Assembly: GCA_034933285.1 (NCBI GenBank)
Contig: JAYFNT010000035.1
Location: 1-64,000, forward strand
Origin: RPRC01 sp034933285
Lineage (GTDB): Bacteria > Desulfobacterota > Desulfuromonadia > Geobacterales > Geobacteraceae
Direction of reading: 5' to 3'
DNA length: 64,000 nucleotides
Positions 8,392 to 16,008 of the stretch are shown in pieces (position 1 is the stretch's first letter; every line of letters begins with the position of its first letter). A program made the position numbers and the translations under genes. The notes beneath the pieces were generated by a model that was given only the letters and a program-made list of their open reading frames with translations, was not told the DNA's origin and made no database searches.

Positions 8392-8549
8392 TGGGCTCTC
8401 CTTTTAGCGTTGATGTCCGGGAAAACTGGTGAGATGGATATTATAGGATTGATGGGATTTGTCAATGGGTTGGAATGCACAGGCTAGAAGAAGCAAATAT
8501 GACAAGCACAGGCCCGTCACGTACCCCAGCAAAGCCGGGGTTCAATATA

Positions 8550-9407
8550 TTAATTCATGTAATGCAGATCACTAGTGGTTTTTACAGCACCTTCACCGTT
8601 AATATAGAACTTTCCGCCATATGGGTCTTTAGGAATCTTGTCAATGATGCGTTGGTCAAGAAGACAGTTGAGATTTTCAGGGTATCTTCCATTCTTTTCC
8701 TTGTATTCAGTCACTGCTTTTTCCAGATATAGTATTTTTCGCAAAGCTACCAAGCGGACTTCATTATCTTTGCGGAGGCTTTTGTCCTTGGTTGACTTCA
8801 GCATCCCTTCAAGAAACATGATGGCATTTTCAGTCCTGTTGCCTTGGTAGGCAAGGCGTGCCGCAAAAAAACCGAAAAACGGATCCGCGCCAGGCTTTTT
8901 TGATGCAATCATCAAAAACTCCGATGCTTTTCCGTTGTCACCAAGAAAATAATAGTAATTAAAGCCTACAAAAAAAGGCAACCAATAATCCCAATCACGG
9001 TACCGAATCCCCTTTTCCATCAAGATATTGGCTTCGCGCACCCTGTGGGCATCCCAAGTCAGAATGCTGTTGGCCAGAAAATAAGGATCGAGAAAATAGG
9101 GATCGAGGTCTGTGGAAGCCTTCAGCGTATTTGAAATCCAGGTATACTCCCATCCTTTTACCTTGCGATGCCCTTCACCTGTAATCGTACTGCCGTAAAA
9201 TACCAGCGCTTTGAGATACTGAATATCAGCGGCAATGCCGTCGTATTCCAAGCTCGTAATCTTCAGGATCGGGGATGGCAGGACGGCATTAACCTCATCA
9301 CCCTTAGGGAGATTCTTATTCACAACGGAAAGTTCCGACAGAATGGCCAAATATGCGGGGACAAGCACCAGCAGCAATAAAATCGGGAGAATCCGGCCGA
9401 TGTTCAT
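8550..9407 (-). CDS. Membrane-anchored helical-repeat protein with pseudopilin-like C-terminus
   Basis: The 285-residue protein has one N-terminal membrane segment (PILLLLVLVPAYLAILSEL) and then a helical region of TPR character (about 55-225). The last 55 residues read EYKEKNGRYPENL...IPKDPYGGKFYINGEG, which resembles the end of the globular domain of GspG-type major pseudopilins (Y-x3-NGxYP...P-x-DP[WY]G). There is no prepilin peptidase motif at its N-terminus. Its start overlaps the stop of the ABC permease (ATGA), so it belongs to the ABC operon downstream of pilA. Function unknown; a role in exporting or assembling pilus-related material is inference. Confidence 0.7.
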   Translation of the reverse strand: MNIGRILPILLLLVLVPAYLAILSELSVVNKNLPKGDEVNAVLPSPILKITSLEYDGIAADIQYLKALVFYGSTITGEGHRKVKGWEYTWISNTLKASTDLDPYFLDPYFLANSILTWDAHRVREANILMEKGIRYRDWDYWLPFFVGFNYYYFLGDNGKASEFLMIASKKPGADPFFGFFAARLAYQGNRTENAIMFLEGMLKSTKDKSLRKDNEVRLVALRKILYLEKAVTEYKEKNGRYPENLNCLLDQRIIDKIPKDPYGGKFYINGEGAVKTTSDLHYMN

Positions 9408-10216
9408 GGAAATTCCTTTTTTCTGAATATGAGACTGGCCGCCGTTACCACAATCGAGGTGTACACAGCCGAGTACAGAACGACTCCAATGATATATGAG
9501 GGGGCAATCGGCAAACCGTGGGCGGCCTGTAATTTTGTATCGAAAAAGGAAAGGTTGGGAAACAGGTAGTAGGCAGCCTGCACGACCTTTACGGTAATCG
9601 GCGACACCGTGATACCAACCGCCTGCGGAGCCTCCACCAGGGCTTTGACGTCATTCAGCGAAGAACCTATAATATATGAGATAATGGTGAGGATAAAGGT
9701 AAGAAAGGACGTGCTGGTAAATGAAGCGAACAGAAAACTTAACGCCGAAACAAGTATAAGCATCAACGTCGTAAATGCAAATGAAAGGCACACCAAAGGC
9801 CAGGAGAAGCGCTGGAAATAATGCTGATGGCCAAGTTTTATCATCAGCAAGGAAGCCGCTGCAAAACAACTGAGGATACCGATACACACGACAATGAGCA
9901 GCGTCACGCCGAGGAACTTACCAACGATATATTGTCCGCGGGATATGGGTTTGGCCAGCACCATATAGATGGTCTTGCGATCCAGATCCTTGGCCATCAG
10001 GTTGATTCCCACGAAGAGGACCAGTAGCAAACCGGAAAATGACACGGCAGACAGAGCCATGTCCACGGCAACCTTTCCGACATCCTGGCTCATCATGTCA
10101 GAAATGATGAAATTGGCGACCAGCATCAGAAGTGCGATCAACGAAATACCGTAAATGGACCTGTTCCTGATCCCTTCCTTGAAAGTTATGGCGGCAACCG
10201 GCCAGAGCAATCGCAT
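9404..10216 (-). CDS. ABC-2 type transporter permease
   Basis: The 270-residue hydrophobic protein begins with a short amphipathic stretch (ITFKEGIRNRSIYGISLIALL) and has six predicted membrane segments, as in ABC-2 permeases. The segment MAKDLDRKTIYMVLAKPISRGQYIVGK is typical of the NosY/GldF-like permease subgroup. It is 3 nt from the ATPase gene upstream and overlaps the next gene by 4 nt. Substrate unknown; its location next to pilA suggests a link to the cell surface. Confidence 0.85.
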   Translation of the reverse strand: MRLLWPVAAITFKEGIRNRSIYGISLIALLMLVANFIISDMMSQDVGKVAVDMALSAVSFSGLLLVLFVGINLMAKDLDRKTIYMVLAKPISRGQYIVGKFLGVTLLIVVCIGILSCFAAASLLMIKLGHQHYFQRFSWPLVCLSFAFTTLMLILVSALSFLFASFTSTSFLTFILTIISYIIGSSLNDVKALVEAPQAVGITVSPITVKVVQAAYYLFPNLSFFDTKLQAAHGLPIAPSYIIGVVLYSAVYTSIVVTAASLIFRKKEFP

Positions 10217-10219
10217 AGA

Positions 10220-10963
10220 TTATTGTACCTCCGACAATCCGACGGCGTTGACTTCACGCAAAAAAGCATTTTCCAATGTATCACCATCTTTTAATAGGTC
10301 GTGCACCGCAGCTGTAAGCCGCAGTTTGCCGCCGACAATGATGCCTACCTTGTCGCAGAATCGTTCGACGTCTGAAAGTATGTGGGATGAAAAGAAAACC
10401 GTCTTCCCCTTTTCTTTCAATTCCAGGATTATATCGCCCACCATCTTTCTGCCGATTGGGTCAAGACCGCTCATGGGTTCATCCAGGATGACCACTTCTG
10501 GATCATGAATCAGTGCCAGAGCCAATCCGGCACGTTGCATCATCCCCTTGGAATAGGTTCGCAGCGGCCTCTTGCGCGCCTCTAGGAGCATCACCTTGTC
10601 CAGCAGCAGCATGGTCCTAGCCTTAATCTCAGATTTTGTCATCCCAGAGGTTTTGCCTCCGAACCAGAGCAGTTCCTCAGCGGTCAGATAATCATAAAAA
10701 TACGGATTTTCCGGCAGGTATCCGACATAACTCCGCACATTTTTGTCTCTGACATCCTTGTCCATGATCGTTGCCTGTCCGCGATCCTGGCATATCAGGT
10801 TGATTAGTATTTTGATTGCCGTTGATTTTCCCGCACCGTTCGGGCCAAGAAAACCAAAAACTTCGCCCTGTTTAATATTCAGCGAAACATCTTGGAGAGC
10901 TTTGACCCTTCTGCCCGCAACACCCTCCCTAAATTCCTTGGAAACGTTTAAAAACTTTATCAT
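10220..10963 (-). CDS. ABC transporter ATP-binding protein
   Basis: The 247-residue nucleotide-binding protein has Walker A GPNGAGKST (about 39-47), Q-loop region YLPENPYFYDYLT, signature YSKGMMQR (the S of LSGGQ kept, as in ABC-2 exporters), Walker B VVILDEPMSGLDP and the switch histidine in VFFSSHILSDV. It pairs with the permease at 9404-10216. A GGAG ribosome binding site lies 7 nt before the ATG. A terminator hairpin separates it from pilA, so expression may come partly from read-through of the pilA promoter. Confidence 0.92.
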   Translation of the reverse strand: MIKFLNVSKEFREGVAGRRVKALQDVSLNIKQGEVFGFLGPNGAGKSTAIKILINLICQDRGQATIMDKDVRDKNVRSYVGYLPENPYFYDYLTAEELLWFGGKTSGMTKSEIKARTMLLLDKVMLLEARKRPLRTYSKGMMQRAGLALALIHDPEVVILDEPMSGLDPIGRKMVGDIILELKEKGKTVFFSSHILSDVERFCDKVGIIVGGKLRLTAAVHDLLKDGDTLENAFLREVNAVGLSEVQ

Positions 10964-10984
10964 TCAGAATCTCCGGCGGAACAC

Positions 10985-11014
10985 TAAAAGTCGGGCCGCT
11001 AAAGCGGCCCGACT
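10985..11014 (-). terminator. Terminator/attenuator after pilA
   Basis: AGTCGGGCCGC (10989-10999) and GCGGCCCGACT (11004-11014) form a perfect 11-bp stem with a 4-nt loop. On the minus strand it is followed by TTTTAG. It lies 30 nt after the pilA stop and 22 nt before the ABC ATPase start, so it could stop most pilA transcripts and leave low read-through into the transporter. Confidence 0.8.
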
Positions 11015-11043
11015 CGTATATACATCGATGATGAGCAAATCCG

Positions 11044-11664
11044 CTACATGGCAACCCACGGAGCAGCAAGCAATACCGGATCAATAACGTTAGGCACAGA
11101 AACACCGACATTGGCAATAAGTAATTGTACGCCAGGTGCGTTGTTGGCCGCGTCGAAGGTGCTGTTCTTATAATTGGTGGTTGAATCACTGTCAGCAGCA
11201 TAGGTGGTGTCGCCCTGAAGATGCTTCGCAGAAATCCTGAACGATGTAGGTACTTGACCGGCAATAACAGCTTCAGCGTTTGCGACCAAGGAGACATTGT
11301 TACCAACCGCAATTTGAATACCACGATTTACGCTGGCTCTATCATCCAATTGCAGCGTAGGTACGTTACCACCAACCGCCGCAGTTACAAGTGCTCCGGG
11401 ACCGCCGTTACCACCTACGTTCCAAACCATCGGATTAGCAGAAGCTTCCATTGCAGACACGCCATACCCCTGCCATTCAGCAAAGAGGGACTCCTCGGAA
11501 GTGCGGCTGTTCCTCAAATCCGAAGAGGCAGTGGAGTTGTACCCCTGGATCCGGTACTTTGCGAACTGCGGAATGGCGATGGCCGCCAGGATACCGATGA
11601 TCGCCACAACGATCAGCAGCTCGATGAGGGTGAAGCCTTCTTGCTTTCTGAGTTTTGCCAACAT
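11044..11664 (-). CDS. pilA: Type IV pilin PilA, fused long form
   Basis: PilA is the major subunit of the type IV pilus. The 206-residue precursor has a 10-residue basic leader ending in Gly, then FTLIELLIVVAIIGILAAIA, with Glu5 of the mature chain. The mature N-terminal 60 residues match the short Geobacter PilA-N type and keep Phe1, Phe24, Tyr27, Tyr32, Phe51 and Tyr57; a Trp occupies position 54. About 135 further residues form a globular C-terminal domain, which in G. sulfurreducens is a separate downstream gene. The start has an AGGAGAG site 6 nt upstream. A sigma-54 promoter precedes it, and PilR is encoded nearby. Confidence 0.95.
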   Translation of the reverse strand: MLAKLRKQEGFTLIELLIVVAIIGILAAIAIPQFAKYRIQGYNSTASSDLRNSRTSEESLFAEWQGYGVSAMEASANPMVWNVGGNGGPGALVTAAVGGNVPTLQLDDRASVNRGIQIAVGNNVSLVANAEAVIAGQVPTSFRISAKHLQGDTTYAADSDSTTNYKNSTFDAANNAPGVQLLIANVGVSVPNVIDPVLLAAPWVAM

Positions 11665-11757
11665 GTTTTACTCTCCTTTCGCTCTGTTGCTTGGTTTTGG
11701 AGTCTTCCGGTTCGCTCTGATCCCGGTTTTCCTCGTGAATTGATGATGCCTATCTTC

Positions 11758-11775
11758 TAGCACCATTTATGCCAA
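11758..11775 (-). promoter_or_regulatory. Sigma-54 promoter of pilA
   Basis: On the minus strand the sequence TTGGCATAAATGGTGCTA has GG and GC separated by exactly 10 nt, the defining -24/-12 spacing of RpoN promoters. Transcription would start near 11748, giving a leader of about 84 nt. RpoN and PilR control of pilA is known in Geobacter and Pseudomonas; here it is inferred from the site and from pilR in the same cluster. Confidence 0.8.
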
Positions 11776-11833
11776 ACAACAGAGAAAAGATTGAGGCTGG
11801 TTTCTTCATGGGAAATGCATTGATCAACCTAAC

Positions 11834-11901
11834 GTAGGGGCACCCCCCTGTGGGTGCCCGTGTAAATGTAATCAGTGCAGGCACGGAGGCCTGCCACTAC
11901 G
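11834..11901. repeat. GTAGGGGC...CACTAC inverted repeat
   Basis: Begins GTAGGGGCACCCCCCTGTGG and ends GGAGGCCTGCCACTACG, with internal small palindromes (GGGGCACCC/GGGTGCCC). It is a longer relative of the small GTAGGGGC family and lies upstream of the pilA promoter. Confidence 0.6.
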
Positions 11902-11916
11902 AAATCAACCTGTTCA

Positions 11917-12024
11917 CCCCCCTCACCCGGGCTTTGCCCACCCTTTCCCTTGAGGGCGAGGGTTTGTCAGTATGACCCTCTCCATTAAGGGAGAGGGTGG
12001 TGTGCAACACCGGGTGAGGGGGTT
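11917..12024. repeat. REPIN-like inverted repeat, copy 4
   Basis: CCCCCCTCACCCGGGCTTTG at the left and ACACCGGGTGAGGGGG at the right, with inner CCCTTTCCCTTGAGGGCGAGGG and CCCTCTCCATTAAGGGAGAGGG. Lies between pilA and pilR, in the 480-bp non-coding stretch that otherwise holds the pilA promoter, a second repeat and a palindrome. Confidence 0.85.
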
Positions 12025-12092
12025 CATAAAATAAAAATCTTGCTTTATTGGTTAGCGCGTTAATGATTGCCACCCACCCCAGATGGCATTAG

Positions 12093-12107
12093 TGACAATT
12101 TATGTCA
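12093..12107. promoter_or_regulatory. Palindrome TGACAATTTATGTCA
   Basis: This perfect 15-bp palindrome (TGACA-ATTTA-TGTCA) is 40 nt past the pilR stop and about 320 bp upstream of the pilA -24 element. TGTC half-sites are known for PilR in Pseudomonas aeruginosa, so it could be a distant PilR site. This is a guess from similarity only. Confidence 0.3.
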
Positions 12108-12145
12108 GATCGTGCTGCCGCAAATTGACTCCTTGACCAGGAACG

Positions 12146-13519
12146 TCACTCGTCATCCATGCCGAACTTGGCAAGGCGGTAACGGATGGAGCGAAAGGAA
12201 AGCCCCAGGAGTTCCGCAGCACGTTTCTTCACCCCTCCGCAGCGCTCCAGTGCCTGCAGAAGCAACTGCTTCTCAATGCCGTCCAAGTAGGCTTCCAGGT
12301 TCATCCCTCCCGGAGGAATCTCGAATCCTTCACCTCGTGGGACAATGCCACAGCAGTCGAGAACCTGGGGAGGAAGACAGTCTTCTTCTATACGTCGGTT
12401 TCCTAGGACGACACAACGCTCAACCAGATTCTCCAATTCGCGCACATTGCCCGGAAAAGGGTAAGCCAGCAAAAGCTTGAGTGCGCCGGGAGCTATCTGT
12501 TCTTCGTTACTCTCAGGGCCTGCATACTTTTTCAGGAAGTGCTCGATAAGAATGGGTATGTCATCCGGCCTCTCCCTAAGGGAGGGCATTTTTACCGCCA
12601 CTACGTTGAGACGGTAGAATAGGTCCTCGCGAAAGCTCCCTTCGCGCACCTGCTCCTCCAGATCCCGGTTGGTGGCGGCCACAAGCCTCACATCGGCCTT
12701 CATGGCTTCCGTCCCGCCCACACGGCGGAATTCCCGCTCCTGGATGACTCGCAGGAGCTTAGCCTGGAGCATGAGCGGCACCTCGCCGATTTCGTCCAGG
12801 AAAAGCGTTCCGCCTTCGGCCTGCTCGAACAGGCCCGGCCGGTCGGAGACCGCACCGGTGAAAGCGCCTTTTTTATGGCCGAAAAGTTCGCTCTCCATCA
12901 AAGTCTCGGGAATTGCGCCGCAGTTGACCGCCACAAACGGTTTGGCTTGCCGCGGGCTGTTGTAGTGGATCGCCTTGGCCGCCAGCTCCTTGCCGGTGCC
13001 ACTCTCGCCATAGATAAGAATGTTAGCCGTGCTGCCCGCGACCTTTTCGATCAGGCTGTAGACATCCCGCATCTTCTTGCTCTTGCCGATTAGGCCGCTG
13101 AAGCTGTAACGTCCCTTCACTTCCTCCTTGAGACGCAGATTCTCCTGTTTAAGGCTCCTGCGGTCAAGAGCATTGCGGACGATGATCTTGATTTCGTCAA
13201 CATTGAACGGCTTGGCAATATAATCGTAGGCCCCAAGTTTCATTGCCTCAACAGCTTGCTCCGCTGTGGAAAAAGCAGTTACCATGATTACAGCTGTGTC
13301 GGGAGATTCCTCCTTGACCCGCTCCAGCAGCGCCAAACCGCCCAGACCCGGCATTTTCACATCGGAGATCACCAGGTCGTAATTGTTGGAAGACACAAGG
13401 GGAAATGCCGACTCGGCCGACTCGGCCAAGTCTACCGAATACCCTTCCCGCTCCAGGAGAATGCCGAGGAATTCCCTCATGCTCAGTTCGTCGTCAACTA
13501 CCAGGATTTTCGTTTCCAT
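12146..13519 (-). CDS. pilR: Sigma-54-dependent response regulator PilR
   Basis: The 457-residue NtrC-family regulator has a receiver domain (VDDELSMREF..., phosphoacceptor Asp in DLVISDVKMPG), an AAA+ domain with Walker A GESGTGKE, the sigma-54 contact loop GAFTGA, Walker B GGTLFLDEIGEVP, and a C-terminal Fis-type helix-turn-helix ending LSFRSIRYRLAKFGM. It activates RpoN promoters after phosphorylation, here probably the pilA promoter. It is the usual partner of PilS, but is separated from pilS by a DUF559 gene and two repeats. Confidence 0.93.
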   Translation of the reverse strand: METKILVVDDELSMREFLGILLEREGYSVDLAESAESAFPLVSSNNYDLVISDVKMPGLGGLALLERVKEESPDTAVIMVTAFSTAEQAVEAMKLGAYDYIAKPFNVDEIKIIVRNALDRRSLKQENLRLKEEVKGRYSFSGLIGKSKKMRDVYSLIEKVAGSTANILIYGESGTGKELAAKAIHYNSPRQAKPFVAVNCGAIPETLMESELFGHKKGAFTGAVSDRPGLFEQAEGGTLFLDEIGEVPLMLQAKLLRVIQEREFRRVGGTEAMKADVRLVAATNRDLEEQVREGSFREDLFYRLNVVAVKMPSLRERPDDIPILIEHFLKKYAGPESNEEQIAPGALKLLLAYPFPGNVRELENLVERCVVLGNRRIEEDCLPPQVLDCCGIVPRGEGFEIPPGGMNLEAYLDGIEKQLLLQALERCGGVKKRAAELLGLSFRSIRYRLAKFGMDDE

Positions 13520-13577
13520 AGGTCCTCAAAAAATAAATCCGCAAGCGTTTTTAAGGGTGGCTGCGCAACACCCTTTG

Positions 13578-13763
13578 CCCCCCTCACCCGGTGTTGCACA
13601 CCACCCTCTCCCTCAATGGAGAGGGTACAAAGGAGAAAAGGCTATCTCAATACAAGCACTCTTCAGACAAGCATTCAGCTGACTTACAACTCGAGGTACA
13701 TTGATTCCAATCCATACCCTCGCCCTCAAGGGAGAGGGTGGGCGCAGACCGGGTGAGGGGGTC
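13578..13763. repeat. REPIN-like inverted repeat, copy 5 (long loop)
   Basis: GCCCCCCTCACCCGGTGTTG at the left and CCGGGTGAGGGGGTC at the right; inner hairpins CCCTCTCCCTCAATGGAGAGGG and CCCTCGCCCTCAAGGGAGAGGG. The loop between halves is about 90 nt, longer than in other copies. Its right end touches the stop codon of the DUF559 gene (shared base 13763). Confidence 0.85.
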
Positions 13764-14119
13764 TAGAGGCTCAGTGAAGCAGCCGCATATATCTCCTCCA
13801 GTACATGTTCCAATTCCGTCAACACCTCATCGTTCCAGAAACGCAGCACCCTGATCCCTGCACCCTCTAACACCTTCGTGCGTTCGGAATCATAATCCTT
13901 CCGTTCATCTTCAGAATGTCCGGAACCATCCAACTCTATTGCCAGTTTGGCCTCATTGCAATAAAAATCGAGAATATATCCACCAACAGGGTGTTGTCTA
14001 CGAAATTTGAATCCGCAAAAATCACGATTGCGTAAAAAATGCCAGAGAAGGGCTTCAGCATCCGTCATTACCGCTCGCAACTCACGGGCATTATTGAGGA
14101 TATGGGAAGGCAATGGCAA
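13763..14119 (-). CDS. DUF559 endonuclease-like protein between two REPIN copies
   Basis: The 118-residue protein matches DUF559 (Vsr/restriction-endonuclease-like fold) in length and motifs: FKFRRQHPVGGYILDFYC, then LAIELDGSGH, giving the PD-(D/E)xK-type Asp and Glu-x-Asp. The start is a TTG with a strong AGGAG site 6 nt upstream. It lies between pilS and pilR on the same strand, with REPIN-like copies immediately on both sides. The pil genes have no need of a nuclease, so it is probably an insertion. Whether it acts on the repeats or is a stray DNA repair-like nuclease cannot be told from sequence. Confidence 0.8.
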   Translation of the reverse strand: MPLPSHILNNARELRAVMTDAEALLWHFLRNRDFCGFKFRRQHPVGGYILDFYCNEAKLAIELDGSGHSEDERKDYDSERTKVLEGAGIRVLRFWNDEVLTELEHVLEEIYAAASLSL

Positions 14120-14207
14120 TTAATGCTCCTAATTCATGTCTAGCAGGTTCGTTTATATTTATATTGCAAGACCAGCACGTCAAATCTGAAGCAGCTCTAC
14201 CTCCTCT

Positions 14208-14330
14208 GCCCCCCTCACCCGGGCTACGCCCACCCTCTCCCTCAATGGAGAGGGTAAAATTGGGACATCTCACTTTTCAAACCCTCGCCCTCTAGAGAGA
14301 GGGTGGCGCTTTGCGCCGGGTGAGGGGGTC
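14208..14330. repeat. REPIN-like inverted repeat, copy 6
   Basis: GCCCCCCTCACCCGGGCTAC at the left and GCGCCGGGTGAGGGGGTC at the right; inner CCCTCTCCCTCAATGGAGAGGG and CCCTCGCCCTCTAGAGAGAGGG. Lies between pilS and the DUF559 gene, 89 nt upstream of the latter's start. Confidence 0.85.
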
Positions 14331-14373
14331 TTACGGGGTAAAGGGAAGTAAATTCAGACAAAGATCCGACAGC

Positions 14374-16005
14374 TTACTTCGGCAGCACAATGGTAAACTC
14401 AGTCCCCTTCCCCTTGACGCTCGAAACCCGGATTTTCCCGCCGTGCGCCTCAATAACACGGTACACGGTGGCAAGGCCAAGACCGGTTCCACCGGTCTTG
14501 GTGGTATGAAACGGCTCGAAAACCCGCTTCAGCTCTTCCTCATCCATCCCTGAACCCGTATCGGAAATCCTGATCAAAACCGCCCCGGCTCCATTGAATT
14601 CGTAACTGCTCCGGATTTCCTCGGCAGTAATGCTTATCATCCCTTCATCGGTAATCGCCTCGACGGCATTGACCAAGAGATTCCATAACACCTGGCGGAA
14701 TTTGTCGCCGTCCACGAGCACTTCAAGTTTTTCAGGGCAATCATTGCGGATTACGACTCCCTCGAAACGGCGGTCTGCTTCCATCAGTTCGCGGATTTCA
14801 GCCACAAGCATGCCCAAGTTTACCAGCTTCTTGCTCGGATGTGTCGGGCGGGCGTAGTCGAGAAAATCTCTGATGAGCTTGTTCAGCCGTTCAGTTTCAC
14901 GGACGATGATGTCAAGGAGCCTTCTGTCCGCGGCATCCACACTCCCTCCATTGGCGATGAGTTGCACCGACCCGCTGATGGCAGCTAGAGGGTTGCGGAT
15001 TTCGTGGGCAATACGGGCGGACAATTCACCGATGGCAGCAAGACGGTCGGCCCTGGCAAGCTCGGCTTTCATCTTTATGAGCTGGGTGAGGTCCTGGAAG
15101 TCAATGATAACGCCCAAGGCGAAACCATCCTTGTCGGTGAAGGAAACCGACTTGAAGCCGATGACCATTTCTTCTCCGCTGCCCCGCTTATGCACCATCT
15201 CTTCCCTGGATATGTTGCCGATCCGCCCCATGAACGGCCCGAAGCCCGGTAGAATCTCGGTCAGGGGCCTGTCGTATGCCTCGGCCTGGGTCACACCCGT
15301 GAGCTGTTCGGCATAACGGTTGAACGCCCGGATCCTGCCGTCATTGGTGATCGTGAGAAGTCCGCTGTTGAGATTGGAAACAATGGAACTGTTGAGACGC
15401 TCCATTTCCTCGAAATCGATTGTCTGCTTGAGGAGTGCGGTTTCGCTGGCCCTCAGCTTGTCGGCAAGATACCCGGTAAGAAAAGCAGTGCAAAAAAACC
15501 CGAAAATGGTAACGCTGATTATGAAAAAAAATGCGCCAGGCTGAAACTGTTGGGCAGCAATGGAAGAAAGACCAAATGATGTCAGCTTGCCGTAGTAATG
15601 CAGGTCCATGAGAGCACCATAAAGTATCCCACAGAGGCCGGCGGTATAGAGAGTCTCTCTCCTTGAGAGGAGAATACTGGCACTAATGATGGAAAGCATG
15701 TACAGGAAGGAATAGGGCGAAGCAGCTCCGCCGGTAAGGAGAAGCAGCAGCGTAACGAAACCCAGGTCCCAGACTATCTGCAGATAGGTAAGGCATCGGT
15801 TAAGTCGGCTGGTTGCCCTGAGAATTACAAGGGCAAAAATGGAGACTAAATATGTGGCGACAACAAGTTGAGTGATGTCAGGCAGGATGTATTCGGGACT
15901 TGCCTCCGGACCCCGAATTCCCAGGATGGTGGTGGAAAGCAGAAAGAGCGAAACCACCACCACCCTGGCAAAGACAAAACGAGTCAGCCGTTTCTTTTCT
16001 TCCAC
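14374..16005 (-). CDS. pilS: Sensor histidine kinase PilS
   Basis: The 543-residue kinase has six N-terminal membrane segments (about 10-185), a PAS domain (about 205-320, LNSGLLTITNDGRIRAFN), the HisKA phosphorylation helix with GELSARIAHEIRNPLAA (about 345), and an ATPase domain with N-box DGDKFRQVLWNLLVNAVEA and G-boxes DTGSGM and GTGLGLATVYRV. This is the PilS layout; in other bacteria PilS senses unassembled pilin in the membrane. It is 3 nt downstream of pilC, so it is co-transcribed with the assembly genes. Confidence 0.92.
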   Translation of the reverse strand: MEEKKRLTRFVFARVVVVSLFLLSTTILGIRGPEASPEYILPDITQLVVATYLVSIFALVILRATSRLNRCLTYLQIVWDLGFVTLLLLLTGGAASPYSFLYMLSIISASILLSRRETLYTAGLCGILYGALMDLHYYGKLTSFGLSSIAAQQFQPGAFFFIISVTIFGFFCTAFLTGYLADKLRASETALLKQTIDFEEMERLNSSIVSNLNSGLLTITNDGRIRAFNRYAEQLTGVTQAEAYDRPLTEILPGFGPFMGRIGNISREEMVHKRGSGEEMVIGFKSVSFTDKDGFALGVIIDFQDLTQLIKMKAELARADRLAAIGELSARIAHEIRNPLAAISGSVQLIANGGSVDAADRRLLDIIVRETERLNKLIRDFLDYARPTHPSKKLVNLGMLVAEIRELMEADRRFEGVVIRNDCPEKLEVLVDGDKFRQVLWNLLVNAVEAITDEGMISITAEEIRSSYEFNGAGAVLIRISDTGSGMDEEELKRVFEPFHTTKTGGTGLGLATVYRVIEAHGGKIRVSSVKGKGTEFTIVLPK

Positions 16006-16008
16006 CGG

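Noticed and set aside
8440..8465. Perfect TTGACA and TATAAT hexamers upstream of leuB
   Set aside because: They are only 14 nt apart, too close for a normal sigma-70 promoter; leuB must have another promoter or this is chance.
13578..14330. Possible CRISPR-like array because of repeated GC-rich units
   Set aside because: The repeats are inverted hairpins with irregular spacing, not direct repeats with unique spacers, and no cas genes are present.
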